Shown here one piece after another: positions 1 through 9,968 of a stretch of DNA of 64,000 nucleotides. Both the position numbers and the translations under genes were made by a program. This DNA comes from HGM04593 sp045661225 (lineage in GTDB: Bacteria > Bacteroidota > Bacteroidia > Bacteroidales > Bacteroidaceae). The notes beneath the pieces are model-generated. The model did no database searches and was not told the DNA's origin. It saw only the letters and a list, made by a program, of their open reading frames with translations. Positions within the stretch are counted from its first letter, which is position 1. Each line of letters starts with the position of its first letter. The stretch is taken from assembly GCA_045661225.1 (NCBI GenBank), contig JAZRFF010000026.1:11404-75403 (forward strand), read 5' to 3'.

Positions 1-74
1 GTTTCGAGAGTGGAAACGCGAGGGTATAAAAACCGAGTAAAAGACATTTGTGCAATTACACAATACTGAATATT

Positions 75-695
75 ATGAATAATTTTGTAATTTCCATAGG
101 CCGGGAATTAGGCAGTGGCGGCAGGGAGATAGCCGAGAAACTTGCAGTACGTCTGGGCATAAAGTATTATGACAAGAAACTGATTGAGATTGCAGCTACC
201 GAGAGCGGAATAGACGCATCGGTATTTGCCGATGCCGATGAACGCGAGTCAAGCACTTTTATGGGCAACGTATTCAGCATACACGGCTCAATAACCGATA
301 TGTTTATGAGCGACAGCTGTATGGGGCTCGACAATCTTTTTGCACTTCAGAGCGAGACCATACGCGACCTCAGCCAACAGGAAAGTTGCATAATTGTAGG
401 ACGTTGCGCCGAATATGTTCTGCGCGAGCACCCCAATATGGCAAGCATATTCATCACAGCTGACTATGAGGAGCGCGTGAAGTATATATGCAAGAACGAC
501 AATGTTAAGCGCGAGCGTGCCATTGAAATTATCGAGAAGGGCGACAAGCGCCGTCGTCAATATCACGACTACTACACAACCACAAAATGGGGAGTAGCAC
601 GTTGTTACGATCTTTGCGTCAATTCGTCGTGTCTGGGCATTGATGGTACGGTAGAATTCCTGTACAACTACATTAAACAGCGCTTTGCGCTATGA
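75..695 (+). CDS. Cytidylate kinase-like family protein
   Basis: About 206 residues. The N-terminus, FVISIGRELGSGGREIAEKL, is the glycine-rich phosphate-binding start typical of the Cytidylate_kin2 family, a P-loop nucleoside monophosphate kinase fold. An IIVGRC segment near residue 112 and a basic DKRRRQYHDYYT stretch near residue 165 match the LID/arginine region expected to contact phosphates. The ATG at 75 is chosen over an upstream ATG at 48 because it directly precedes the conserved strand. The function is probably nucleotide phosphorylation in the cytosol, but the true substrate is not established; this family is distinct from classical Cmk. Its stop overlaps the start of the next gene (ATGA), so the two are co-transcribed. 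Confidence 0.8.
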   Translation: MNNFVISIGRELGSGGREIAEKLAVRLGIKYYDKKLIEIAATESGIDASVFADADERESSTFMGNVFSIHGSITDMFMSDSCMGLDNLFALQSETIRDLSQQESCIIVGRCAEYVLREHPNMASIFITADYEERVKYICKNDNVKRERAIEIIEKGDKRRRQYHDYYTTTKWGVARCYDLCVNSSCLGIDGTVEFLYNYIKQRFAL

Positions 696-1195
696 AACGC
701 ATAGGATTGCTTTCGGACACACATAGCTGTTGGGACGACAAGTACCTGCTGCACTTTGCCGATTGCGACGAAATTTGGCACGCCGGCGATATTGGCAGCG
801 AAGTTATCATAGACCATTTAGAGGCACACTGTCCCGTGCGCGCTGTATGCGGAAACATTGACGGGGCTGTAATAAGAAGACGTTTCGGCGAGGTACTCAG
901 GTTCAGGACAGAAGAGTGCAACGTAATTATGACACACATAGGCGGATACCCCGGTAAATATGCCCCAACAGTACGCAACATAATCTACAATGAACGCCCG
1001 CAACTATTTATATCGGGACACTCGCACATACTTAAAGTAATGTACGATAAAAATGTCGGGTGCCTGCACATAAATCCGGGCGCTGCAGGGCGCCAAGGTT
1101 GGCAACAGGTACGCACGCTTGTAAAGTTCGTCATCGATGGTAAGGAGATTAAGGAACTTGAAATTATAGAGCTTGGCAGCCCTGCTGCTTTCTGA
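692..1195 (+). CDS. YfcE/MJ0936-type metallophosphoesterase
   Basis: 167 residues, the usual size for this phosphodiesterase family. Metal-binding motifs appear in order: LLSDTH (D-x-H near residue 9), HAGDIG, CGNID, THIGGYPG and SGHSH, followed by INPGAAG near the C-terminus. These fit a dinuclear metal centre that hydrolyses phosphodiesters in the cytosol. The natural substrate is unknown. Translation is probably coupled to the preceding kinase-like gene through the 4-base overlap. Confidence 0.85.
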   Translation: MKRIGLLSDTHSCWDDKYLLHFADCDEIWHAGDIGSEVIIDHLEAHCPVRAVCGNIDGAVIRRRFGEVLRFRTEECNVIMTHIGGYPGKYAPTVRNIIYNERPQLFISGHSHILKVMYDKNVGCLHINPGAAGRQGWQQVRTLVKFVIDGKEIKELEIIELGSPAAF

Positions 1196-1312
1196 AAATT
1201 ATCACAGCACAGACAATCATAATATAGCAATAATCTTTCTGCAAGGAGACTGTTTGTCACTTACCGCAATAAGCAATGTGCCGAAAAAAGAGAATAGTTT
1301 TCTATATCTTTT

Positions 1313-1345
1313 TTTGCTTTATTCAAATTTAATTGTGTAAGTTTG
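1313..1345 (+). promoter_or_regulatory. Promoter of the mutAB-topB unit
   Basis: TTTG at 1313-1316 and TAAGTTTG at 1338-1345 are separated by 21 bases, which fits the Bacteroidota sigma-factor consensus (TTTG, about 20, TAnnTTTG). The leader that follows contains a perfect 6-bp hairpin (ACCGTC, loop CAAC, GACGGT) at 1363-1378, just before mutA. Its role is unknown. Confidence 0.6.
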
Positions 1346-1402
1346 CTAATGAAATAGCAACGACCGTCCAACGACGGTACAATTCTACAAAAACTCTACA
1401 TT

Positions 1403-3250
1403 ATGCATAACGAGAAAGAGAGGCTTTTTAGCGAATTTCCACCCGTAACATCAGAAGAGTGGAAGAGCAAGATTATCGAGGACCTGAAAGGTGCCGATTA
1501 TGACAAAAAAATGATTTGGAAAAGCGACGAAGGTTTCAACGTAAACCCATTCTATCGTAAAGAGGATTTGCCCGAGAGCCACGCGAACAGTCGTCCCGGA
1601 GAGTTTCCTTTCACTAGAGGCAACAAAGAGAGCAACGAATGGTTTATTCGTCAGGCAATAGATGCCCACTGCCCTATCGAGGCCAACAAAAAGGCTAAAA
1701 AGATGATTGCCGACGGAGTAACAGCAATCTTGTTCAATATTAAAGGAGCAACTCTCACGCACGAATATCTGTCAACACTATTGGAAGGTGTCGATGCCGC
1801 AAAAACAGAACTAAACTTTAACGTTTGCGCCGGCAAGGCTGTTATCTTTGCAACGATGCTTGCCGGATATTACAAGGAGTACGGTTACGACCTCTCACAG
1901 CTGCGCGGAACAATAGAATATGACCCCTTAGGCAAAGAATTGTTCAATGGAAAAATTATCGACAACTACGTCGACACCATAAAAAGTCTGATAGAGGCGC
2001 TTGACGAACTTCCCAAGTACCGTTGCGTTGTAGTCAGCAGCACGAATCTGTGCAACGCAGGCGCTTACATCACGCAAGAGCTTGCCTATGCCCTTGCGTG
2101 GGGAAACGAATACCTCAATTGCATAACCCAAGCCGGTGTACCGGCAGACAAGGCCGCCAAACGCATAAAATTCAATATGGGAATCTCGAGCAATTTCTTT
2201 ATGGAGATTGCGAAATTCCGCGCGGCACGAATGCTGTGGGCAAAGATTGTAAAGCAGTACGAGCCTAAGTGCGAGTGCGCTTGCAAGATGATTATACACG
2301 CCGAAACGTCAGGGTTCAACCTCACGCTGTTCGACCCTTATGTCAATATGCTCCGCACACAAACCGAGGCAATGAGTGCTGCAATTGCAGGAGTCGAAGC
2401 CATTACCGTAACGCCATACGATTCGGTATATGAAACCCCTACGGCATTCGCCGAGCGCATTGCCAAGAACCAGCAGCTTATATTAAAACACGAAAGTCAT
2501 CTTGACAAGGTAACCGACCCCGCAGGCGGTTCATACTACATAGAAAGCCTTACAGCCTCCATTGCCCAAGAGGCCTGGAAGCTATTCCTTGCCATTGAAG
2601 AGAACGGAGGATTCCACAAGGCTATAAAGGAGGGGGTAATAAAGCACGAAATTGAGGCGGCAGGCAACAATCGACGCACAGCGCTCGCCAAGCGTAAGGA
2701 GATTCTGCTTGGCACGAACCAGTACCCCGGTTTCGAGGAGAAAAGCGAAGGACACCGTCCGCTGGCCAATAGTTGCAGCTGCGGTTGCCACAACAACGAA
2801 AGTTCCAACACCATCGAAGCACGCCGACTGGGCGAGGAGTTTGAGCAGTTACGCATAAAGACCGAGGAGAGCGGACGCCGTCCAAAGGCATTTATGCTTA
2901 CAATAGGTAACCTTGCAATGCGTCAGGCAAGAGCACAATTCTCTTGCAATTTCCTTGCAGCTGCTGGTTACGAAGTTATTGACAATCTGGGATTCAACAG
3001 CGTCGACGAAGGTGTAACGGCAGCTATGGAGGCAAAGGCCGATATTGTAGTCATCTGCTCGAGCGACGACGAGTACGCCGAATATGCAATTCCCGCATTC
3101 AAGGCTGTAAACGGCAACGCAATATTCATTGTAGCCGGCGCACCCGCTTGCTCCGACGAATTGAAAGCTGCCGGAATTGAGAATTTTATACACGTGAGAG
3201 TAAATGTGCTCGAGACGCTCAAGGCGCTGAACACAAAGTTAGGCATTTAA
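1403..3250 (+). CDS. mutA: Methylmalonyl-CoA mutase, small (beta) subunit
   Basis: 615 residues. The protein has the mutase TIM-barrel region, including an FMEIAKFRAARMLWAKI helix shared with the partner subunit, the segment DPAGGSYYIESLT, and a flavodoxin-like C-terminal domain from about residue 480. Unlike MutB, the C-terminal domain lacks the DxHxxG cobalt-ligand motif: at the equivalent place it reads GNLAMRQARAQFS. This is normal for the non-catalytic small subunit. With MutB it interconverts (R)-methylmalonyl-CoA and succinyl-CoA, the route to propionate in succinate-fermenting Bacteroidales. mutB follows 15 bases downstream. Confidence 0.95.
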   Translation: MHNEKERLFSEFPPVTSEEWKSKIIEDLKGADYDKKMIWKSDEGFNVNPFYRKEDLPESHANSRPGEFPFTRGNKESNEWFIRQAIDAHCPIEANKKAKKMIADGVTAILFNIKGATLTHEYLSTLLEGVDAAKTELNFNVCAGKAVIFATMLAGYYKEYGYDLSQLRGTIEYDPLGKELFNGKIIDNYVDTIKSLIEALDELPKYRCVVVSSTNLCNAGAYITQELAYALAWGNEYLNCITQAGVPADKAAKRIKFNMGISSNFFMEIAKFRAARMLWAKIVKQYEPKCECACKMIIHAETSGFNLTLFDPYVNMLRTQTEAMSAAIAGVEAITVTPYDSVYETPTAFAERIAKNQQLILKHESHLDKVTDPAGGSYYIESLTASIAQEAWKLFLAIEENGGFHKAIKEGVIKHEIEAAGNNRRTALAKRKEILLGTNQYPGFEEKSEGHRPLANSCSCGCHNNESSNTIEARRLGEEFEQLRIKTEESGRRPKAFMLTIGNLAMRQARAQFSCNFLAAAGYEVIDNLGFNSVDEGVTAAMEAKADIVVICSSDDEYAEYAIPAFKAVNGNAIFIVAGAPACSDELKAAGIENFIHVRVNVLETLKALNTKLGI

Positions 3251-3265
3251 CCACAGAGCAAGAGT

Positions 3266-5398
3266 ATGAGAAAAGATTTCAGAAATATAGACATATTCGC
3301 CGCTACAACACAAAACGGCGTAAAGAACACAGGTAACGAAAAAGTTTGGGAAACCCCTGAGCAGATTGCCGTCAAGCCCGTTTACACAGCCGAGGACCTT
3401 AAAGAGATGGAGCATCTGGACTATGCAGCCGGACTGCCGCCATTCTTGCGCGGCCCCTACTCTATGATGTATACATTCCGTCCTTGGACCATCAGACAGT
3501 ATGCAGGATTCTCGACCGCCGAGGAGAGCAACGCATTCTATCGCCGCAATCTTGCATCGGGACAGAAAGGCTTGTCGGTAGCTTTCGACCTTCCCACTCA
3601 CAGAGGCTACAACCCCGACAATGAGCGAGTGGTTGGAGACGTCGGCAAAGCCGGAGTGTCAATCTGTTGTATGGAGAATATGGAACAACTTTTCGACGGA
3701 ATTCCGCTTAATAAAATGTCAGTGTCAATGACAATGAACGGAGCCGTACTCCCGGTGCTTGCATTCTACATAAACGCAGCGCTTGAACAGGGAGCAAAAC
3801 TCGAAGAGATGTCCGGTACCATACAGAACGACATTCTCAAAGAGTTTATGGTGCGTAACACTTATATTTACCCACCGGCGTTCTCTATGCGCATTATAGG
3901 CGATATTTTCGCCTACACATCGCAAAAAATGCCTAAGTTCAACTCAATATCAATATCGGGGTATCATATGCAAGAGGCTGGAGCATCGGCCGACATTGAA
4001 CTTGCATACACCCTTGCCGACGGTCTTGAGTATGTACGCACCGGAGTAGAAGCCGGGATAGACATCGACGCCTTTGCACCGCGATTGTCTTTCTTCTGGG
4101 GCATAGGTATGAACCCATTTATGGAGATTGCCAAGATGCGCGCTGCACGTATGTTGTGGGCAAAGATTATAAAAAAGTTCAACCCAAAGAATTCAAAATC
4201 GATGGCGTTGCGCACCCACTGTCAGACATCGGGCTGGTCGCTCACGGAACAAGACCCGTTCAACAACATCGGTCGTACGGTCATTGAAGCAATGTCTGCG
4301 GCAATGGGACACACCCAATCGCTGCACACCAATGCCCTTGACGAAGCTATTGCGTTACCGACAGACTTTTCGGCACGAATCGCTCGCAACACGCAGATTT
4401 ACTTGCAGGAAGAGACCAACATCTGCCGCGTAATTGACCCCTGGGGCGGTTCATATTATGTAGAAAGCCTCACTAAAGAGATTGCCGACAGAGCGTGGAA
4501 GCTTATTCAAGAGATTGAAGAACTTGGCGGAATGGCTAAAGCTATTGAAACCGGAATACCCAAGATGCGCATCGAGGAGGCTGCCGCACGCACACAGGCA
4601 CGTATAGACAGCGGGCGACAGATAATAGTGGGCACTAACGCCTACACCCTTGACGAGGAGGAACCGATAGACATTCTCGAGATTGACAACACCGCTGTCC
4701 GCAACGAACAAGTTGAGACCATAGCGCGTAACCGCGCTTCACGAAACGAAGAAGCAGTCAAGAGCGCACTTAAAAAGATTACCGAATATGCAGCCACCGG
4801 CGAAGGCAACCTTCTTGAAGCAGCGGTGGAGGCAGCGCACGTCCGCGCAACCCTTGGAGAAATTTCCGACGCTTGCGAAGAGGTGGCAGGACGTTATAAA
4901 GCAACTATAAGAACAATATCCGGCGTGTATTCAGCAGAAAGCAGAAACGACGAGACTTTCGAGAAAGCTTGTCGATTGACAGAAGAGTTTGCACAAAGAG
5001 AGGGACGTCGTCCCCGAGTTATGATTGCCAAGATGGGACAGGACGGTCACGACCGAGGCGCAAAGGTTGTTGCGACGGGTTACGCCGACTGTGGCTTTGA
5101 TGTAGATATGGGAATATTGTTCCAGACACCGGCCGAAGTAGCCCGCCAGGCTATTGAGAACGACGTACACATTGTAGGTGTCTCGTCTCTTGCCGCAGGA
5201 CATAAGACGCTTGTACCGCAGCTCATCGAGGAGCTCGAGAAGGCCGGACGCAGTGACATTCTGGTCTGTGCCGGCGGCGTGATACCTGCACAAGATTACG
5301 AATTCTTATACAGGGCAGGAGTTGTTGGAATATTCGGCCCTGGAACAAGCGTAGCAAAGGCTGCGTGCGAACTTATGAGTGTACTGCTCGATAAATAA
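3266..5398 (+). CDS. mutB: Methylmalonyl-CoA mutase, large (alpha) subunit
   Basis: 710 residues, the standard length for the catalytic subunit. The substrate-binding barrel carries RPWTIRQYAGF and FDLPTHRGYN. The C-terminal cobalamin domain contains MGQDGHDRGAKVV, where His at about residue 595 is the lower axial ligand of adenosylcobalamin. Established role: radical rearrangement of methylmalonyl-CoA/succinyl-CoA in the cytosol, paired with MutA. It is one of two adenosylcobalamin enzymes in the window, with the ribonucleotide reductase. topB follows after 39 bases on the same strand. Confidence 0.97.
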   Translation: MRKDFRNIDIFAATTQNGVKNTGNEKVWETPEQIAVKPVYTAEDLKEMEHLDYAAGLPPFLRGPYSMMYTFRPWTIRQYAGFSTAEESNAFYRRNLASGQKGLSVAFDLPTHRGYNPDNERVVGDVGKAGVSICCMENMEQLFDGIPLNKMSVSMTMNGAVLPVLAFYINAALEQGAKLEEMSGTIQNDILKEFMVRNTYIYPPAFSMRIIGDIFAYTSQKMPKFNSISISGYHMQEAGASADIELAYTLADGLEYVRTGVEAGIDIDAFAPRLSFFWGIGMNPFMEIAKMRAARMLWAKIIKKFNPKNSKSMALRTHCQTSGWSLTEQDPFNNIGRTVIEAMSAAMGHTQSLHTNALDEAIALPTDFSARIARNTQIYLQEETNICRVIDPWGGSYYVESLTKEIADRAWKLIQEIEELGGMAKAIETGIPKMRIEEAAARTQARIDSGRQIIVGTNAYTLDEEEPIDILEIDNTAVRNEQVETIARNRASRNEEAVKSALKKITEYAATGEGNLLEAAVEAAHVRATLGEISDACEEVAGRYKATIRTISGVYSAESRNDETFEKACRLTEEFAQREGRRPRVMIAKMGQDGHDRGAKVVATGYADCGFDVDMGILFQTPAEVARQAIENDVHIVGVSSLAAGHKTLVPQLIEELEKAGRSDILVCAGGVIPAQDYEFLYRAGVVGIFGPGTSVAKAACELMSVLLDK

Positions 5399-5437
5399 AT
5401 ATAAATAACACCAAACACTGCCAACCGATAAACTACA

Positions 5438-7216
5438 ATGATTGTCTGTATAGCCGAGAAGCCGAGCGTTGCAAAAGAGATTGCTGATATTTTGGGAGCG
5501 AGAAGCCGACACGACGGTTTCTACGAGGGTAACGGATACCAAGTAACGTGGACTTTCGGTCACTTATGCACACTCAAGGAACCGAACGACTACACCCCGA
5601 TGTGGCAGCGATGGAGCCTGAGCAGTCTGCCGATGATACCCCCAAGATTCGGCATCAAACTCATTGACGACAAGGGTATAGAGAAACAATTTGCCATAAT
5701 CGAGAAGCTTATGCAGGCTGCCGACCTGATTGTCAACTGTGGCGATGCCGGACAGGAAGGAGAACTCATACAACGATGGGTAATGCAGAGAGCACAAGCA
5801 AAATGTCCTGTAAAGCGTCTGTGGGTGTCGTCACTTACCGAAGAGGCCATTCGCGAAGGATTCGCGACCCTGAAGGACCAGGCAGAATACCAGCCACTCT
5901 ATGAGGCCGGGCTCAGCCGCGCCATTGGCGACTGGCTGTTGGGAATGAACGCCACAAGGCTATACACGCTCAAGTATGGCAAGAACCGTCAGGTGCTCTC
6001 CATCGGACGTGTACAGACCCCGACACTGGCACTTATTGTAAAGCGCCACCTTGAGATACAGAATTTCGTTCCGCAGCCCTATTGGGAATTAAAGACCACC
6101 TACCGCGACACAATTTTCGGGGTTACCGAAGGACGTTACGACAGTGAGGAGAAAGGCCGCGAGGCGCTTGAGAAAATTACCGGGCAACCATTTACCGTCA
6201 CAAGCGTTACAGCAAAAAAAGGCACCGAGCTTCCACCGCGGCTATATGACCTTACATCGTTGCAGGTCGATTGCAACAAGAAATTCGGTCTTTCGGCCGA
6301 CGTGACGCTACAGACTATCCAATCACTATACGAGAAAAAGATTACGACCTACCCGCGTGTCGACACAACCTATCTGAGCGACGACATATACCCCAAGTGT
6401 GCAGCCATTCTCAAAGGACTGCGCGACTACCAGCCGCTGATAGTGCCACTGTCAGGCAAGCCACTTATAAAATCAAAAAAAGTATTCGACAACAAGAAAG
6501 TAACAGACCACCACGCCATTATACCGACAGGAGTCTACCCGCAAGGACTAACCGACCTTGAAAAGAAAGTCTACGACCTTGTAGCACGTCACTTCATTGC
6601 CATTTTCTACCCCGACTGCAAGTTCAGCACAACCACAGTTCTTGGCGAAAGTGCAGGAGTAAAATTCAAAGCCACAGGAAAAGAGATTACCGAGCAAGGG
6701 TGGCGCGTGGTTTTTGCCGGAGAGCCTGCTGATGAGAAGGACGGCGAAAAAGAGAACTTACTACCCTCATTCAGCGAGGGAGAGAGCGGCGAACACACCC
6801 CCGGCCTCGCCGAAAAATGGACACAGCCACCCAAGCCATACACCGAGGCAACCTTGCTGCGCGCAATGGAGACTGCCGGAAAATTAGTCGACAACGAAGA
6901 GCTGCGCGAGGCTATGAAAGAGAACGGCATAGGACGTCCGTCGACACGCGCAGCCATTATTGAAACACTTTACAAGCGTAACTACATACGCAAAGAGAAG
7001 AAGAACATTGCTGCAACCCCTACAGGAATAGAGCTTGTAGGGCTTATACAGAATGAATTACTCAAAAGCGCCGAACTTACAGGACAATGGGAAAAGAAGT
7101 TACGCGACATTGAGAAACGTCAGTACGAAGCAAAAAGGTTCATTGACGAATTGAAGATTATGCTCCACGAGGTTGTCAACGACGTACTGCGCGACAACAA
7201 CAGTATGAAAGTGTAA
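5438..7216 (+). CDS. topB: DNA topoisomerase III
   Basis: 592 residues. The start IVCIAEKPSVAKEIADILGA is the TOPRIM domain, and VNCGDAGQEGELIQRW is the acidic metal-binding segment. The type IA core has GRVQTPTLALIV, and the likely nucleophile is Tyr at about residue 305 in TYPRVDTTYL. IGRPSTRAAIIETLYKRNY marks the later core. No C-terminal zinc fingers are visible, so this is a short form. It is a single-strand-passing topoisomerase acting in decatenation and recombination intermediates. TopB homologues also occur on mobile elements, but here the base composition and position match the neighbouring core genes. Confidence 0.93.
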   Translation: MIVCIAEKPSVAKEIADILGARSRHDGFYEGNGYQVTWTFGHLCTLKEPNDYTPMWQRWSLSSLPMIPPRFGIKLIDDKGIEKQFAIIEKLMQAADLIVNCGDAGQEGELIQRWVMQRAQAKCPVKRLWVSSLTEEAIREGFATLKDQAEYQPLYEAGLSRAIGDWLLGMNATRLYTLKYGKNRQVLSIGRVQTPTLALIVKRHLEIQNFVPQPYWELKTTYRDTIFGVTEGRYDSEEKGREALEKITGQPFTVTSVTAKKGTELPPRLYDLTSLQVDCNKKFGLSADVTLQTIQSLYEKKITTYPRVDTTYLSDDIYPKCAAILKGLRDYQPLIVPLSGKPLIKSKKVFDNKKVTDHHAIIPTGVYPQGLTDLEKKVYDLVARHFIAIFYPDCKFSTTTVLGESAGVKFKATGKEITEQGWRVVFAGEPADEKDGEKENLLPSFSEGESGEHTPGLAEKWTQPPKPYTEATLLRAMETAGKLVDNEELREAMKENGIGRPSTRAAIIETLYKRNYIRKEKKNIAATPTGIELVGLIQNELLKSAELTGQWEKKLRDIEKRQYEAKRFIDELKIMLHEVVNDVLRDNNSMKV

Positions 7217-7313
7217 AGACCGCAAGACACATACACCCGGCTAATAAAAAAAACACCTTGTTATATAATAAAGAGAGAGTTTGTTAGTTATAATATAACT
7301 GACAATATTTTTT

Positions 7314-9305
7314 GTGCGCAAATTTATACACAACATACTCGCAGCAACACTGCTCGCAACGCTAATACTATCGTGCAGCAGCGAAAAGGCCATCAAGAAA
7401 GGTGACCGCTTCGCCGCTATTATGGAGTATCACGAGGCTGCAAAAGAGTATAAAAAGGCTTACAGCAAAATATCGTCAAAAGAGCGCAAAAAACGCGCCG
7501 AAGTTGCGTGGAAGATGGCAGAGTGCTACCGCAAAAGCAACAATGCAGCAAGAGCCGCCGGTGCCTATCAGAATGCAGTAAGATACGGTTACCCCGACTC
7601 CACAGCCCTGTTACACCTTGCCGATGCGCAGTTAGAGAACGGCGACTATAAAGCCTCGCAAAAAAGCTATCAAGCATTCCTGGGACTCGCCCCCGGCAAC
7701 CGAATGGCAGAAATAGGCCTGCAATCGGCAATCCAGTCGGCCGAGTGGAAGAAAAACCCCAACCGCTATATAGTAAAGAAATCTAAAGAACTTAACGGAC
7801 AACGCAGTGACTACTGCCCTATGTTTGTCGGCGAGGACTCGGCTACAATCATCACCACCAGTACCAGAAAAGAAGCGACAGGAACCGACATCAGCGGTAT
7901 CACAGGACAAAAATTTGCCGACCTTTTTATAACAAAGCTTGACGAAAAAGGAAAATGGCAGAAAACCGAGAAAATAGACGGCGATGTAAACAGCGAGTTC
8001 GAGGACGGTGCCTGCGCCTTCACCCCTGATGGCAAGGTGATGTACTTTACACGTTGCGTAACCGATGAACAACACCCACGCTTCGCCGGAATATACAGGA
8101 GCAACAGAAGTGACGCCACTTGGGGCAAGCCCGAACAAGTTATAATATCAAAAGACACCTTATCGGCATACGCACACCCGGCAATATCCCCCGATGGCGA
8201 ATGGTTATACTTTACATCGAATATGGCCGGTGGCGAGGGCGGGCTCGACCTGTGGCGCTTCTACATAGGCACAAACAAGGCAAAAGAAGCGAGCATAGAG
8301 AATCTCGGACCATCAATAAACACCGAAGCCGACGAACAGTTCCCCACATTCGGGCCGCAAGGCGAGCTATTCTTTTCATCGGACGGCTACCCGGGTATGG
8401 GCGCGCTCGACATATACTGCGCTACGCTTGAGAACGACACATTATGGAGCGTTAAAAATATGGGAGCACCCATTAACTCCAATGGCGACGACTTTGGAAT
8501 GACATTCGCGCCAGGGCTCTATCGAGGATTCTTCTCATCAAACAGAGGCGATGCACGAGGTTGGGACCACATATATTCATTCTACCTTCCCGAGACCGTA
8601 CACACGTTACGAGGCTGGTTGTACGAAAAAGATGGTTACGAACTGCCCGAAGGGGTTATTTATATGATTGGCGACGATGGCACGAACAAAAGTTTCGGAG
8701 TTATGAAAGACGGTTCGTACAGCGTGCGGGTTACGCCGGGCGTGAAGTACGTGCTTTTGGGCACCTGCAAAGGCTATCTTAACGCAATGCAGGAATTGAC
8801 AACGGACAGCATAGAAGGAAACAAGGAGTATCAGCGGGACTTTGCACTACCCTCAATAACAAGACCGGTGCTGATAGACAATATCTTCTACGAATACAAC
8901 AAGGCAAGCCTTACGGCTGAATCGGTCACCTCGCTTGAAAAACTTGTAGAACTACTGGAACAGAACCCCAACGTCACAATAGAGCTCAGTTCGCACTGCG
9001 ATTTTCGCGGTAGCGCCGACTACAACAAACGCCTTTCACAATCGCGTGCCGAGACTGTTGTAGAATACCTTATAAAAGAAGGTATAGAGAAAGAACGCCT
9101 TACCGCAGTCGGCTACGGCGAGGAGAGTCCCAAAGCGGTTACAAAGAAAATGACCGAGAACTACACATTCCTGAAAGAAGGCGACATTCTTAGCGAGACA
9201 TTCATAAATGCTTTAGAGAACGACGAGCAACGCGAAATATGCCACCGTCTTAACCGTCGCACCGAATTCCAGGTTCTGCGCACCACATACAAGCTATACG
9301 AGTAA
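7314..9305 (+). CDS. PorE-like OmpA-family lipoprotein (TPR, PD40 propeller, OmpA)
   Basis: 663 residues from a GTG start. An N-terminal signal with lipobox ILSC (Cys at about residue 21) predicts an outer-membrane lipoprotein. In order there is a TPR-like helical region (about 35-130), PD40/WD40-like propeller blades (about 150-410, for example HPAISPDGEWLYFTSN and FPTFGPQGELFFSSDGYP), a probable carboxypeptidase-regulatory-like beta domain (about 430-500), and an OmpA C-terminal domain (about 520-615) with NVTIELSSHCDFRGSADYNK that should bind peptidoglycan. This architecture equals that of PorE of Porphyromonas gingivalis, part of the type IX secretion apparatus. Homologues occur in Bacteroidales without that system, so a periplasmic scaffold role is safer than a T9SS assignment. 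Confidence 0.8.
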   Translation: MRKFIHNILAATLLATLILSCSSEKAIKKGDRFAAIMEYHEAAKEYKKAYSKISSKERKKRAEVAWKMAECYRKSNNAARAAGAYQNAVRYGYPDSTALLHLADAQLENGDYKASQKSYQAFLGLAPGNRMAEIGLQSAIQSAEWKKNPNRYIVKKSKELNGQRSDYCPMFVGEDSATIITTSTRKEATGTDISGITGQKFADLFITKLDEKGKWQKTEKIDGDVNSEFEDGACAFTPDGKVMYFTRCVTDEQHPRFAGIYRSNRSDATWGKPEQVIISKDTLSAYAHPAISPDGEWLYFTSNMAGGEGGLDLWRFYIGTNKAKEASIENLGPSINTEADEQFPTFGPQGELFFSSDGYPGMGALDIYCATLENDTLWSVKNMGAPINSNGDDFGMTFAPGLYRGFFSSNRGDARGWDHIYSFYLPETVHTLRGWLYEKDGYELPEGVIYMIGDDGTNKSFGVMKDGSYSVRVTPGVKYVLLGTCKGYLNAMQELTTDSIEGNKEYQRDFALPSITRPVLIDNIFYEYNKASLTAESVTSLEKLVELLEQNPNVTIELSSHCDFRGSADYNKRLSQSRAETVVEYLIKEGIEKERLTAVGYGEESPKAVTKKMTENYTFLKEGDILSETFINALENDEQREICHRLNRRTEFQVLRTTYKLYE

Positions 9306-9392
9306 AAGCATTTAAATGGTTCTGAGCAAAGACGGCACCCGGCAAGCACAATCAGAGCCCCCTCTCCTGCAATAAAGCATTCACAAGGAATT

Positions 9393-9968
9393 CTATTTAA
9401 TCTTACCGGGATTTTTTGCCACAAAATCGGCCCACGACGAATACTTCTTGTCACTAACCGGTTTCCCTCGCTGAATAAAATGACAGTATGCAGCCCCAAG
9501 AGCATCGGTAGCGTCCATAAACTGCGGCATTTCTCCCGATGATATATTAAGCATACGACGCAACATATCGGCAACCTGTTCTTTCGAAGCCGCACCGTTA
9601 CCGGTAATAGCCATCTTTATCTTTAGTGGTGCATATTCGTGAATGGGTACTTGCCGGCTGATTGCAGCAGCTATTGCAACACCCTGCGCACGCCCGAGTT
9701 TCAGCATACTCTGCACATTTTTACCAAAGAACGGCGCCTCAATGGCAAGTTCGTCGGGAAGGAACGATGCTATGAGCCCTTGCACACGAGTAAATATCTC
9801 TCCAAGCTTCATATACATATCCTTACACTTGCGCAAGTCGATAACCCCCATAGCAATGAGACGTGCACGATTGCCGTTAACACCTATAAAGGCATAACCC
9901 ATAATGTTAGTACCGGGGTCAATGCCCATTATCACCCTTTCGTCGACTGTCTGAGAAGCACTTGTCAT
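9393..9968 (-). CDS. ruvC: Holliday junction resolvase RuvC
   Basis: 191 residues. Catalytic acidic residues are recognisable in GIDPGTNIMGYAF (Asp), LAIEAPFFGKN (Glu) and MDATDALGAAYCHF (the paired Asp). It cleaves four-way junctions in the RuvABC recombination pathway. The start MTSASQ overlaps the stop of the upstream phosphatase by 4 bases, so both are made from one transcript driven from the repeat-borne promoter beyond it. It converges with the OmpA-family lipoprotein gene. Confidence 0.95.
   Translation of the reverse strand: MTSASQTVDERVIMGIDPGTNIMGYAFIGVNGNRARLIAMGVIDLRKCKDMYMKLGEIFTRVQGLIASFLPDELAIEAPFFGKNVQSMLKLGRAQGVAIAAAISRQVPIHEYAPLKIKMAITGNGAASKEQVADMLRRMLNISSGEMPQFMDATDALGAAYCHFIQRGKPVSDKKYSSWADFVAKNPGKIK

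Noticed and set aside
9315..9349. Terminator between the OmpA lipoprotein gene and ruvC (GGTTCTGA/TCAGAGCC)
   Set aside because: The stem has a mismatch, the loop is long and there is no T-run, so support is too weak to annotate.
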